Origin: Nostoc linckia z4
GTDB taxonomy: Bacteria > Cyanobacteriota > Cyanobacteriia > Cyanobacteriales > Nostocaceae
Length of the DNA stretch: 52,246 bases
Direction: 5' to 3'
Assembly: GCF_002608075.1 (NCBI RefSeq)
Contig: NZ_LAHA01000057.1
Location: 1 to 52,246, forward strand
A program made the translations under genes and the position numbers. This document shows, in pieces, positions 1 through 8,817 of the stretch (position 1 is its first letter; each line of letters begins with the position of its first letter). The notes under the pieces are model-generated. The model was not told where the DNA came from and searched no databases. It was given only the letters and a program-made list of their open reading frames with translations.

Positions 1-158
1 AATTTTTAGTCAAGCAAGTTGAATACATCTATTATTTGGGCGATACCGTAAATTGTTCATTCTGAATTTATAATTCAACAGGTTAAAAATCTTCTCAGCA
101 ATTGACAATTAAATTTTTCGAGAGTGCCTTCAGGTACAAGCAACGTTTTTAGCTGTTT

Positions 159-185
159 TTGTTCTCGTAAGACACACGCGAACAA
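159..185. repeat. 27-bp palindromic element, left copy
   Basis: Arms TTGTTCTCG and CGCGAACAA are separated by 9 bases, with one mismatch. It matches 23 of 27 positions of the reverse complement of an equally long palindrome at 52059-52085. Role unknown; it could be an operator or a recombination site. Confidence 0.5.
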
Positions 186-201
186 ATTATGATTTATTCC
201 A

Positions 202-384
202 CTATCTATTTTCCCTTAACCGAGCAGTATTGGATCTAACGTCTCTTGCGCCCAGAATCCTTTGCGCTAAACCTTGCTTGCTACCAATAGGTCTAACCAC
301 GCAACCGGGGGGAATTATGACTGAAAGAACTCTCACGTCAGGACTTTTGGCAACACCTTCGCAGTATAAAATATTTACAGGCAC
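202..384 (-). pseudogene. Truncated TOPRIM-like gene fragment
   Basis: Sixty residues from a GTG that overlaps the stop region of the AAA ATPase gene by 10 nt, the usual sign of translational coupling. The peptide reads NILYCEG followed by SPDVRVL and a GSK...GLAQRILGARDV stretch. That resembles the N-terminal strand and acidic motif (CEG) of TOPRIM/OLD-type nucleases encoded next to AAA ATPases (DUF4435-like; AriB of PARIS is one example). A TAG stop follows about 60 codons in, and the second acidic TOPRIM motif (DxD) is not visible in any frame to the window start. I read it as a broken effector gene; family assignment is inference from a short segment. Confidence 0.45.
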
Positions 385-1475
385 AGCGACCCCCCAAGCA
401 AACGGTAAGTATCGTCCTCACCGATTACGTCACTTACAGCCTCGGAATGGGTGGTAAAAATAAACTGACAAGTGGAACTCAGTTTGGGAAGTTGGCGCAC
501 CAATAACTGTGCAGCTGGGGGGTGAAGGTTGAGGTCTATTTCGTCAATCAGCACCACTGAGTAAGCAATCTGTTGTCGCACAAACTCGTAGAGAATGGGA
601 AATACAGACTGTTCTCCTGCTGACATTTCTACAATGTCGTAGGTGCGGTGACTGTCGTTAATTAAAAAGTAGTAGTCTTCTGGTGTGGGCGAATCTACTC
701 CGGGCATTGGTTCTACACCAGCAAAGGAGCGTCCGGGAAAGATTTTGGTGTAAAGGTTCTCCAGTTGCGTTAAGTAATCAACGGGATAGCTATGGGTAAG
801 CTGGGCAAATTTCCAACCGTTTAAGTACTTACGCAGGCGAGCTACACCTACCTCAAAGGATACTCGACCGCTCTGTGACTGGACTGTACCCACTCGCCCA
901 ACAACAGCACCATTTTCTTCAGGAAGTGGGTTGGAACCCAGGTTGCGGAACTGGTCAAACCAGAAAATGCCAGGTAGCTTAGAGAACTCGGAACGAACGG
1001 ATGGGTCTGTATCTAACAATTTTCTAGCATAGTAGCGCCCAGAAAACTGAAAGTATTCTGCATCAGTTCCAGCACGACAGCTTTCACCATCGAGAATTAG
1101 TCGGACGCGGTGGCGATCGCCAGGTTCGACAAATGGGCGCTCTGGCTGCGCCTGTGCCCATCTTCTTGCTACTGTACGGGTAGCTTCAATTTCCTCATCT
1201 GAAAATAATACTTCTAATTCGATGTGCGGTGAACCCCAACGTTGGTAGCGACCGGGGAGAAACCCCAACCAGTCAAAATCGGTGACTCTTTGAATTTGCC
1301 TGGTTGCCAGTGCTAGGGGGAGGGCGATGGCTTGCAGTAGAGTGGTCTTCCCTGTGCCGTTATCGCCCACCACCAAAAATCTATTGCTGACTGAGTTGAG
1401 GGTTTGATTTTTGAATGACACTTCAAGGTGGTCAAATCGCTTGAAGTTTTTTATGAGGATAGACTCGATTTTCAT
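375..1475 (-). CDS. AAA family ATPase (RecF/OLD-like ABC ATPase fold)
   Basis: A 366-residue ABC-type ATPase. It starts with the MKIESILIKNFKRF strand-loop typical of RecF/OLD/AAA_15-21 proteins. Walker A GDNGTGKTT is at residues 37-45, the signature-like SAGEQ near 285-289, Walker B VVLIDEID at 307-314, and an H-loop TTH near 345. The protein is short and has no nuclease domain of its own. Its last codons overlap a TOPRIM-like reading frame, so it probably worked with a separate TOPRIM nuclease as in two-gene defence pairs. It lies 123 nt after the GHKL ATPase gene on the same strand and may share its transcript. An ATP-driven sensor or clamp role is inferred from the family. Confidence 0.8.
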   Translation of the reverse strand: MKIESILIKNFKRFDHLEVSFKNQTLNSVSNRFLVVGDNGTGKTTLLQAIALPLALATRQIQRVTDFDWLGFLPGRYQRWGSPHIELEVLFSDEEIEATRTVARRWAQAQPERPFVEPGDRHRVRLILDGESCRAGTDAEYFQFSGRYYARKLLDTDPSVRSEFSKLPGIFWFDQFRNLGSNPLPEENGAVVGRVGTVQSQSGRVSFEVGVARLRKYLNGWKFAQLTHSYPVDYLTQLENLYTKIFPGRSFAGVEPMPGVDSPTPEDYYFLINDSHRTYDIVEMSAGEQSVFPILYEFVRQQIAYSVVLIDEIDLNLHPPAAQLLVRQLPKLSSTCQFIFTTHSEAVSDVIGEDDTYRLLGGSLCL

Positions 1476-1598
1476 TTCTAGAGAATCCCCCGTGTAGGTG
1501 GAGCAATTTCAAATTTTAAATTAATGGGTTGTGGTTGGCTCTCCCTGGTATTTATGCCGAGGATTCAAACTAAATGGGGTAAAGGTCGTAAAAATAAT

Positions 1599-3392
1599 TT
1601 ATTTATCGCTCAATGCTTCACGAGTATAAGCTTGAGCATGTTGTCCCCAATAGCTTCGCAAGTCGCCGTACCTCTCGTCAGGGTCTAAATCCATATTTTC
1701 TGCCTTTGCATAAGCCATGAAGAGTATATCAAGTCCTATCTCTGCTTTTTTAGCAATTTCAATTGCTTCTTCAGCAGTGACAGTTGATGAGTCACGACTT
1801 GCTAGGTCTTTCAAAGGATCGTAAACTTGTTGAATAAAGGGGTGGCGATGATTAATACGAATAGTAGCCTTTCCATTAAGGTGAGTGATTTCAAATAATT
1901 CTTTTCCTGGCCACGCACCATCAACAATAGTAATAGGAAGCTCTTGAACTCTTTGTTTTACCTCCTCAGCTTGTTCTGGATTCTGTTTTGAGTCTATCCC
2001 CAAATCTAAAATTAAATCTTCAAGAATTTTTTCTTGTGTTTGTGTATCAATTTTCAAGCCTGCTTTACCAGCAGGAAGGGTTTTTTCGGCTCTTTTAACA
2101 GCTTCTTCAGCAAACTGATGTTGTCTGGCTTTATTCCGTTCGGCCGTTTCAGTATCCTTCCAAACTTTTCTAATCTCTTTACGTGCTACATTTATTGGTC
2201 GTTCTAGAAATTTTTTCAACTCCTCCCGTAATTTAGTAACAGGCTCGGCTCCTCTTTTTACATGACGCACTTGTAAGTATTCGTCCAAAGTCGCAGGAAA
2301 ACTTACCTCGATACCAATAAAACGGTCTAGGTCTTGAACTCCATAAGGTAATAATTTTGGAACAATATCGTAGTATATTTCACGATTATTTCTAACAATA
2401 CTTATCCGTCCCTCATTGTCTGGAATGTATAAACCTCTAAACCGAGGATCTTCTTCCTTAGTCACAGGATGTTTCTCTCTAGCACCCTTACCTTTTACCT
2501 GTCGAAACTCTTTTGGGGAAAGTGTGACTTTGACATGTACGTTGTGACCATCAATTTCGATATCTTTCTCATCGAGAATATCTGCTCGAAGGTCTTCTCC
2601 AAAGTTCTCTATAACTTTAGGATTTTCAAGTAAAAATAATGGGTCGTGCAGAGTTATATGCTTACCATTTAATTCAATGTAAAAACCATCATTAATAAAG
2701 ATGCGATAAGCGCGAGCCAGAAACTTAGTAAGCTCCTGAAGACGTTCTTGAATAGCAGAACCATATCTGACACCATCAGTCAGGCGGTCTACCTTAGACC
2801 AAACAACCAGGGTTCCCGACTCGAATGGTTCACCTTTTTTAGGATGATTACTACCTTGAGGATATTGCATTAAATTCGAGTAATTTGAGGGGAAACCATC
2901 TACAACTTCAGCTTTGATAAGAGTTTGTGAACCTTTAGAAACCTCATCTAAATCAAGGTAAGCATGGTAGTAAACTTCACCACCGAGAGGTTTAGTATAA
3001 ATGTCGATGCGTCTCGCTTGACTGATAGCAGCTAGTTTCATACCTACACCAAAACGTCCTAAACCGTTGCGTTGGTTATACCGAGTAGAAAATCCTAGCT
3101 TAAGCGCACTGGGTAGAATTTCGTAAGAAATCCCGTTGCCATTATCAGCAAATACAATAGATTCAATAGTTTTAGATTGTTTGGCTTTAGATTTTACCTT
3201 ACTTTGAACAGGAGCAGTTTTTTCGACAGTATGAATCCGAACAACTGTTGCATTTGCTTCGTAAGAATTATCTACCACTTCGCCACTTGCAGTTGCAAGG
3301 TCAAAGCCAGAATCGCGCATACTTTCAAGCGTTTTATCGACCTCAATTAAATCAGAGCTAGGAGCAGAAGTTCTTTCTTCAATCTCAAGCAT
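1599..3392 (-). CDS. GHKL (Hsp90-like/MORC-like) ATPase
   Basis: A 597-residue protein with an N-terminal GHKL ATP-binding domain. The N-box is GEVVDNSYEANA (catalytic Glu38, Asn42), the G1 box DNGNG is at 83-87, and the glycine lid GLGRFGVGMK is at 110-119. A transducer-like region follows, then a charged helical segment around residues 390-450 (KKFLERP...EKTLPAGKAG), and an acidic C-terminus. It is neither HtpG, MutL nor gyrase B by length and order. It fits the stand-alone HATPase_c_3/MORC-like proteins common in defence islands. It sits between the GIY-YIG gene (90-nt gap) and the AAA ATPase. ATP-dependent clamping or signalling is inference. Confidence 0.8.
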   Translation of the reverse strand: MLEIEERTSAPSSDLIEVDKTLESMRDSGFDLATASGEVVDNSYEANATVVRIHTVEKTAPVQSKVKSKAKQSKTIESIVFADNGNGISYEILPSALKLGFSTRYNQRNGLGRFGVGMKLAAISQARRIDIYTKPLGGEVYYHAYLDLDEVSKGSQTLIKAEVVDGFPSNYSNLMQYPQGSNHPKKGEPFESGTLVVWSKVDRLTDGVRYGSAIQERLQELTKFLARAYRIFINDGFYIELNGKHITLHDPLFLLENPKVIENFGEDLRADILDEKDIEIDGHNVHVKVTLSPKEFRQVKGKGAREKHPVTKEEDPRFRGLYIPDNEGRISIVRNNREIYYDIVPKLLPYGVQDLDRFIGIEVSFPATLDEYLQVRHVKRGAEPVTKLREELKKFLERPINVARKEIRKVWKDTETAERNKARQHQFAEEAVKRAEKTLPAGKAGLKIDTQTQEKILEDLILDLGIDSKQNPEQAEEVKQRVQELPITIVDGAWPGKELFEITHLNGKATIRINHRHPFIQQVYDPLKDLASRDSSTVTAEEAIEIAKKAEIGLDILFMAYAKAENMDLDPDERYGDLRSYWGQHAQAYTREALSDK

Positions 3393-3482
3393 AATTTTCT
3401 ACTTGTTTATTGTTGAATGTTGCGTTGTTTATATTGAAAAGCGGCATCTATTATTAAAAGGTGAGTGAAGCGAGTAATTATT

Positions 3483-3884
3483 TCAACTACTTATAAAATT
3501 TACCTTTTTTGAAATAGTGAGTCGATTATTTCTAATTCTGTCAAAAGTAGAACGGCAAAAAGGACACTTAATATCTAATCCCTTCGGTGGTGCTGGATGA
3601 ATTAAGTTATCAGTTTTCCCTAACAATGCATGGTAAGCAGAACATTCAGCCATAAAACACTTTTCTAGTGTCCATTGGATGTCATAATCGAAATAATCTG
3701 CTCTTTTGGTATGTGCATGTCTTAAGAGGCGATTACGCAAACAAGTATCTGAACGACCTACATAAATTGGTTCTTTTTCCCTAAATTTGTATAGGCTATA
3801 AGTGCCTATGTAATCTACAGGAATAAGCACTCTTACTAGCCAAGGAGAAAGGCGATATAAACGTCTTTGAGGATGTTCAAACAT
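3483..3884 (-). CDS. GIY-YIG nuclease-like protein
   Basis: I chose the internal ATG, giving 133 residues, because its ATG overlaps the sigma-like gene's TGA by 8 nt (ATGTTTGA). This start drops a 23-residue extension that lies antiparallel to no known domain. The core shows IGTYSLYKF (GIY equivalent), then IYVGRS (YIG equivalent), an RNRLLRH arginine motif, an EC.AYH glutamate and an NLIHP asparagine. Together these reproduce the order of GIY-YIG catalytic residues, though the first tyrosine motif is GTY. A CPFC pair near the C-terminus may bind metal. It is translationally coupled to the upstream gene. DNA cleavage is expected from the family but not shown. Confidence 0.7.
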   Translation of the reverse strand: MFEHPQRRLYRLSPWLVRVLIPVDYIGTYSLYKFREKEPIYVGRSDTCLRNRLLRHAHTKRADYFDYDIQWTLEKCFMAECSAYHALLGKTDNLIHPAPPKGLDIKCPFCRSTFDRIRNNRLTISKKVNFISS

Positions 3885-4368
3885 TGATATCAGCCTCCCA
3901 ACGAGCTTTAGCACGTTTCCGGGCGCGACTAATTTGAACGCGAGCTTGCTCAATTGTCATACCCAATTTCTCAGCAACTTCTTGGGCTTCACTTCCATGT
4001 AGAAGCAAATTGAGTATTATTTTGTCTTTATCACTTAAACAAGCTCGTTCTAACCAATCTTCATATTGAAAAACTGTTTCTAAATCCTCAAAACGAAAAT
4101 CCGCGATTGTTTCAATGTCATGCCCAGAATCATCATCGCACGTCTTTATTTGTGTAAAAGAGCATATTTCATTGCGACGTTGAAGTATTTTCCTGGCATC
4201 ACTTAACATATTCCTAACTAAGTGACGCGGGTTGCCAGACTTACTCGGATTACTAAGAATACTACTAATCGCTCTATCAGTCCGCTCAGTCCAGTAAGGA
4301 CTTGAGTAAAAATGCTTACAAGAAAGTTGTTGCAGTTGTTGCACTGCTTGAAAAACATCTTCAGTCAT
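3877..4368 (-). CDS. Sigma-70 region-4-like helix-turn-helix protein
   Basis: A 163-residue protein. Its C-terminal third (LSDKDKIILNLLLHGSEAQEVAEKLGMTIEQARVQISRARKRAKAR) has the region 4 helix-turn-helix pattern of sigma-70/ECF-like proteins. The N-terminal half is helical, basic in part, and not a clear region 2. The start has a good ribosome site (AGGAG, minus strand, about 4371-4376). It is the first gene of the cassette and overlaps the nuclease gene, so it may act as its transcription regulator. A specialised sigma factor or a DNA-binding partner are both possible. Confidence 0.7.
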   Translation of the reverse strand: MTEDVFQAVQQLQQLSCKHFYSSPYWTERTDRAISSILSNPSKSGNPRHLVRNMLSDARKILQRRNEICSFTQIKTCDDDSGHDIETIADFRFEDLETVFQYEDWLERACLSDKDKIILNLLLHGSEAQEVAEKLGMTIEQARVQISRARKRAKARWEADINV

Positions 4369-4558
4369 TTAATCTCCTAGCTGTAGCCATTATCGGTTAC
4401 GGCGTAAATGAACTAAGTCGATATTTGTTTAATTTGTTTGGTTTTTGGTGTAATCGCCAAGTGTCGATTACATCCTCGATCGATTATAAGCGACTAAGTA
4501 GTGTCCGCTAATAAACTAAGGGGTGTGTGTAATCAAAATATTTCACGGGAATGGTAAA

Positions 4559-7500
4559 TTAAGCTTCACCGCTTCCCCTGGAGCGATGCTGATGTCTGCT
4601 TCCTTGAGAGCGAAGATTTTTTGAGGTGCTATCGCCATCGTTAGGTTGCCAATCCCCACCGACTTCATATTTGGTGGAGGAATTATTGCCCTTGGACAAA
4701 TCCACCCCCTGTTTTTCGGTAGTATCCACCCCTCCCAATGGGGGTTCCCCTATACCATTATGGGGGGGGGTGGATACGGGGCTGTTTGGCGACGCAACAC
4801 CATATCTAGCCTGCATTCCAGCCTGATATCGCTGTTGGTCAAGGGCTGCTTGTCTCGCCCGTTCTTCCTTTTGGGCACGTTTACTGGCACGGTGGGCAAT
4901 TACCGCATGAGCAAAATCCAATTCCTCTTGAGATAGCGAGAAATGTTTAACCTGTTTACCCCGTGGCCCAACTTTACGGTCAACCAGTTTTAATCCCAGT
5001 TGTTCTAGCAAAACCCCCAACAGCCATATTGGTTGGCAGTTAGAGGGAACTGTGAAACCCAAAATCGCTTTAACATGAGGCGCACAATATTTGGCGATCT
5101 CGGTCATTCTCAATAAGTCGGGGTCATTAGCAGTAATCTCAACACCTGCTACTAAGCGTTTGAGAATATCATGCAGTCCCAAGTTAAACCTAGCCAACCA
5201 CCGCGCCGAGTAATTGCCCCAGTCCATGCACAATGGGAGATGGAATCGCTCCTGGAGGTCTTTGTCTGCCACAATTCTTGGCGGAGAAGGGTATTGTCTT
5301 CCGGTACGTGCATCCAAAATTGTGCCCTCTGGCTCTTTAAGAATTGCTTCTAAATGGGCGATCGCCCTAGACAATCTGCCTGAGTTGTCTTTTTCCACCA
5401 GAAGAGGAGTTACGGGCATTCCATAAGCATCCAGTATGCGGAATTTCTCGCATTCAAACACTTCTGACGGTGTGAGGTAGTCTTTGCTAGTACGCTGGCG
5501 ATATTCGCTCTTGGAGATATCTTTGGCTTTAGCAACAGCTGCGTAATAAGCAGTATCTAAAGCAGCAGCGGCATTTTTAAGACGCTCTTGGGCTAGTTTA
5601 TCTTCCTCCGCACCCATAGGTATAATTTGATTGCCCATCTCGGTCAGCAGTTCCCGTAAATCAGCCCGCAGATTGTTGATTGATTGATGACGAGAAGCCA
5701 TGATTTGGCAGTACGCATCTAATGCCCAATCTTTCTCAGCACCACGAGAGCCAGTTTCCCGGTCAATCCGCAGCAGGAAAGCTGTCATTTCATTAGTTTG
5801 CAGTAACCGTTCTTTGATTTTGGTGGCGTTGGTGTCAAGGTAGCCAAAGGGCGGTCGCGGTGCTACCCAGACGTGAATTGGTACTTTTGGGCGATAGCGG
5901 TACAGTTGTTGGGCGCATTCGGTAGCAGTTTGGGAAACCCCGTGAAAAACGCCAAAAACGGCATCAAAATGATAATTAGGTATATCCACCCCCGTACCAA
6001 GGCTAGGAGAGGTTAAAAGGGCATCTAGACCCTTTACAGCGTTAGTTATGTCTTTAATGAAGGCAACATTTTCTTCACTACCGGAGTTTTCGGAGTGAAT
6101 CGCCCATACTTTTAGGGGTCTGGGGTTGCAAGTTTGGGGTGTAGTGCCATGAGTTGGTATGGGGGATAGGGACTCCCTCTGGGGTTGGGTTCTGTGGTTC
6201 GTGGAGTTATGTACTCTGGTTTCTCCCGTTATGGGTGAGACACTTTCCCCTAGACTGCCATCTGAAGTGTATGGGGTTTTTGGTGATGTTGTGCTTTCTT
6301 CCCCAACACCCAGCTCTTGCTCATCTGAGTCTTCCACTCGCACCGACATAGAAAGCGACTGTTCAAGTTTCTTAATAAAGCGCTTCGAGTCAGAAACCAC
6401 CATGATTTTCTGTCCCATCATTAGCGCTGCCGAAATTTGGGCAACTAGGGCAGAAGAATCATCTCCCTCATACCAGTAGATTGGGCGAGCGCCATTTTTC
6501 CACTCGTTTTTGATAATAAAAGGCTTTTCGCCCACAGGACGCATTGCTCGGAAGAAATCCACTGTCACGTCGTCCATGTGCGCGTCGGCGATGACGACCA
6601 AGGGCGCATTATACACGATGTATTCCAGTACTTCTAAAATTTGTGCCCGATATTCTTTGCAGGTTTTGCTGTGCAGTAGGTGCGTGAGGTACTGGCAAGC
6701 TTCATCGATAAACACGCAGCCATAGGTGAGGGCTTGAGTGTTAAGTTTGTGCAAGCTGTCGATGGTGATGCTGAGGGCAGTAGCTTTGGCTAAACCTGTA
6801 TAACCGAGGTCAGAATACATCTCGGTGTTGAGACGTTCTGCCAGGTTTTTGAGCAAATTAACCCGATGTCCGTTGTTGAGGAACCGCTTGTCAGGATGTG
6901 CAACGCGCCACTGTCGCATGAGTTCGGTTTTACCCGTGCCCATGTCACTCCACAAGACAACCAGTCCGGACTGGGGAAGTAGGAAACTCTGGGAGTGGTG
7001 GCTATGAGGCTTCGACTCACCTTTGGGAGTGATGGCTATGGGGCTTTCGGGGTTGGAACTCCCCTTTGGGTTTGGGGACTTTGCGACTGTGGGGGAATGG
7101 CTCATGAAGGAGAACCCCATATCCTCTTCCCCTACACCCTGGACTGAAAGGGCTTGAGTTAGATACTTGACATTTACTGTAATATGTGGTTTGTATTTGC
7201 TGCTTAGTCCCCGGTGTTTCTGGAAGTACGAGCGCTGGTAATCTTGAAGGCTTTTGGCATCATCGACGATCGCACTCAGTAACTCGTCGGCTTTTTCGCC
7301 ACGGGCAACAACAAAATCATCTACGCCTTTTTCTGGCCCTGGTAGCAATGCTACCTCACAGTGACAACCAACGGCCTCAATTGTCTTGCCAGTACGCACG
7401 GTGGCTTGGAAGACTGACCAACGAGTTTTAAGTTTTGTTTCGTGGTCGAAGAGGATGATAAACTTGCGCCCCTTTTGTGCTAAAGGCATTAAATCGGGGT

Positions 7501-8143
7501 GCAGGCGTTCGTCAAAATCTTTTTTCCCAACCCGTCCGTTCCAGATACCGGGGAGGGCGATCGCCACAAACCCAAGACTTAACAAGCTAGCAGCTTTCTT
7601 TTCGCCTTCACACAAAATTATGGGGATTTCTGGGTGTCGCTGCACCCACTCCCAAAATAAGCGCGGATTAAGCCTGTCTTGCAAGCGCAGGGCTAGGGGG
7701 GAATGATACCGATTGATATTGTACCGTTGCGCTACTAAATCCCAAATGCAGTCGGGAATATCGAAGTAGGTGACACGGTTGGGCGTTTTGGGTGGCGATT
7801 CGTATTTGACGGGCTTGCCCTTTTCTTGGTCAATCCGGGGATTGGTGGGCTTAAAGCGCCCCCATTCCATCGATTGCCAATTATTAAGGGGGTCAAGTCC
7901 GCTAATCCATAATCCCCCTTTGAAGGCGTGCTGGTACTGCTTTAAGAAGCCATCTGTGACTCGACCGGCATTTTTACGGGGGATGGCGTTGGAGATGAAC
8001 AGGTAGGAGAAAACTACTTCTCCTACGATGTGGATGAAATTGCGATCGATCAGCGCGGGGTGGATGGCGCTACCAAGGGCGAGTTCGTGGTACTCGGCAG
8101 GAGTTAGGTTATTTGGGTATTGAGAATGGGGATTGTCGTTCAT
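4559..8143 (-). CDS. CyRepA1-type plasmid replication protein
   Basis: A 1194-residue protein of the large cyanobacterial plasmid replication family (DUF3854 N-terminal region plus superfamily helicase). The TOPRIM-like part shows IILCEGEKKA at about 176-184 and LFDHE at 231-235. The helicase P-loop SDMGTGKTE is at 399-407, followed by VFIDEACQYL as Walker B (about 476) and later helicase motifs (TSPSLGTGVDIP, QQLYRYR). Ser/Pro/Gly-rich linkers near 345-390, 605-690 and the C-terminus separate the domains and use repetitive codons. Together these suggest primase/helicase functions for initiation. An iteron region lies directly upstream. The ribosome site GAGGG precedes the chosen ATG. Confidence 0.85.
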   Translation of the reverse strand: MNDNPHSQYPNNLTPAEYHELALGSAIHPALIDRNFIHIVGEVVFSYLFISNAIPRKNAGRVTDGFLKQYQHAFKGGLWISGLDPLNNWQSMEWGRFKPTNPRIDQEKGKPVKYESPPKTPNRVTYFDIPDCIWDLVAQRYNINRYHSPLALRLQDRLNPRLFWEWVQRHPEIPIILCEGEKKAASLLSLGFVAIALPGIWNGRVGKKDFDERLHPDLMPLAQKGRKFIILFDHETKLKTRWSVFQATVRTGKTIEAVGCHCEVALLPGPEKGVDDFVVARGEKADELLSAIVDDAKSLQDYQRSYFQKHRGLSSKYKPHITVNVKYLTQALSVQGVGEEDMGFSFMSHSPTVAKSPNPKGSSNPESPIAITPKGESKPHSHHSQSFLLPQSGLVVLWSDMGTGKTELMRQWRVAHPDKRFLNNGHRVNLLKNLAERLNTEMYSDLGYTGLAKATALSITIDSLHKLNTQALTYGCVFIDEACQYLTHLLHSKTCKEYRAQILEVLEYIVYNAPLVVIADAHMDDVTVDFFRAMRPVGEKPFIIKNEWKNGARPIYWYEGDDSSALVAQISAALMMGQKIMVVSDSKRFIKKLEQSLSMSVRVEDSDEQELGVGEESTTSPKTPYTSDGSLGESVSPITGETRVHNSTNHRTQPQRESLSPIPTHGTTPQTCNPRPLKVWAIHSENSGSEENVAFIKDITNAVKGLDALLTSPSLGTGVDIPNYHFDAVFGVFHGVSQTATECAQQLYRYRPKVPIHVWVAPRPPFGYLDTNATKIKERLLQTNEMTAFLLRIDRETGSRGAEKDWALDAYCQIMASRHQSINNLRADLRELLTEMGNQIIPMGAEEDKLAQERLKNAAAALDTAYYAAVAKAKDISKSEYRQRTSKDYLTPSEVFECEKFRILDAYGMPVTPLLVEKDNSGRLSRAIAHLEAILKEPEGTILDARTGRQYPSPPRIVADKDLQERFHLPLCMDWGNYSARWLARFNLGLHDILKRLVAGVEITANDPDLLRMTEIAKYCAPHVKAILGFTVPSNCQPIWLLGVLLEQLGLKLVDRKVGPRGKQVKHFSLSQEELDFAHAVIAHRASKRAQKEERARQAALDQQRYQAGMQARYGVASPNSPVSTPPHNGIGEPPLGGVDTTEKQGVDLSKGNNSSTKYEVGGDWQPNDGDSTSKNLRSQGSRHQHRSRGSGEA

Positions 8144-8370
8144 CAGCCCTCACCCCCTGAAGCTGGCACACCGACTAGGTACGGCTATGGAACCCAAGAG
8201 AGGTCTTGGTAAAGGGGGGAACGATTCTAGTAATTGGCGAAATGTATATAGCATTGCCAGATAATGCCAGATCCGCAAAAACGGATTTGGCAAACTGATC
8301 TTATTGATCTTTTATCCGGGCTGTTCTAAACGCCTAAAACTCTTATGCAGTAAGAATTTTAAAAATGGAT

Positions 8371-8436
8371 TATCGGGGGATGTGGAAGTTTTTATCGGGG
8401 GATGTGGAAGTTTTTATCGGGGGATGTGGATGCTTT
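8371..8436 (+). repeat. Three tandem 22-bp iterons
   Basis: Units start at 8371, 8393 and 8415, each beginning TATCGGGGGATGTGGA and spaced exactly 22 bp, about two helical turns. The third unit diverges after GGA and runs into a longer direct repeat. Confidence 0.85.
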
Positions 8437-8515
8437 TGTTCTAAAGCTCAAAGCTATACATAGTAAGCTTTTGAAGCCTATTTTTTGAATTATTTTTTTT
8501 AGAACAAGTCGAGAA
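8415..8515 (+). repeat. About 100-bp imperfect direct repeat, copy 1
   Basis: It begins with iteron 3 and continues through GCTTTTGTTCTAAAGCTCAA and an A/T-rich part ending in ACAAGTCGAG. The same series recurs at 8622-8723 with scattered substitutions. Confidence 0.75.
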
Positions 8516-8621
8516 CAGAAAATCAGCCGACCATAGGTGAACATCGGCTGATAGTTGTGAAATCCTAAGTATTAATACTCAAGCTGATATATCCAGCTGC
8601 AAGGATTCAAAAAAAAAGGAT

Positions 8622-8723
8622 TGTCGGGGGATGCGGATGCTTTTGTTCTAAAGCTCAAAGCTATACATGGCAAAGCTTTAAAGTCAATTTTTGAGGTGAT
8701 TTGTTCTAAAACAAGACGAGATA
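8622..8723 (+). repeat. About 100-bp imperfect direct repeat, copy 2
   Basis: Second copy of the 8415-8515 repeat. It begins TGTCGGGGGATGCGGATGC, shares the GTTCTAAAGCTCAAAGC core exactly, and ends ACAAGACGAG. Confidence 0.75.
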
Positions 8724-8817
8724 TTCTTCTGTTGAAGCCGCTAATTGTCAACAATTTGGTGAAAAATGCTCATTTTTGTCCATATTTGTTCATAATTACG
8801 GCAAAAATATTTAATAC

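Larger units (their letters stand above)
8144..8817. other. Candidate replication origin region
   Basis: This 674-bp non-coding stretch lies just upstream of the CyRepA1 gene. It holds three 22-bp iterons (8371-8436), a fourth diverged copy inside a second, roughly 100-bp direct repeat (8622-8723), and two hairpins. The hairpins are TGCCAGATCCG paired with CGGATTTGGCA at 8265-8292, and ATCAGCCGA paired with TCGGCTGAT at 8522-8552. Iterons plus dyads next to rep are the usual layout of an iteron-controlled origin; function is inferred. Confidence 0.65.

Noticed and set aside
4626..8006. Many 60-106-codon plus-strand frames opposite the replication gene
   Set aside because: All are antisense shadows of a 1194-codon gene with clear helicase and TOPRIM-like motifs.
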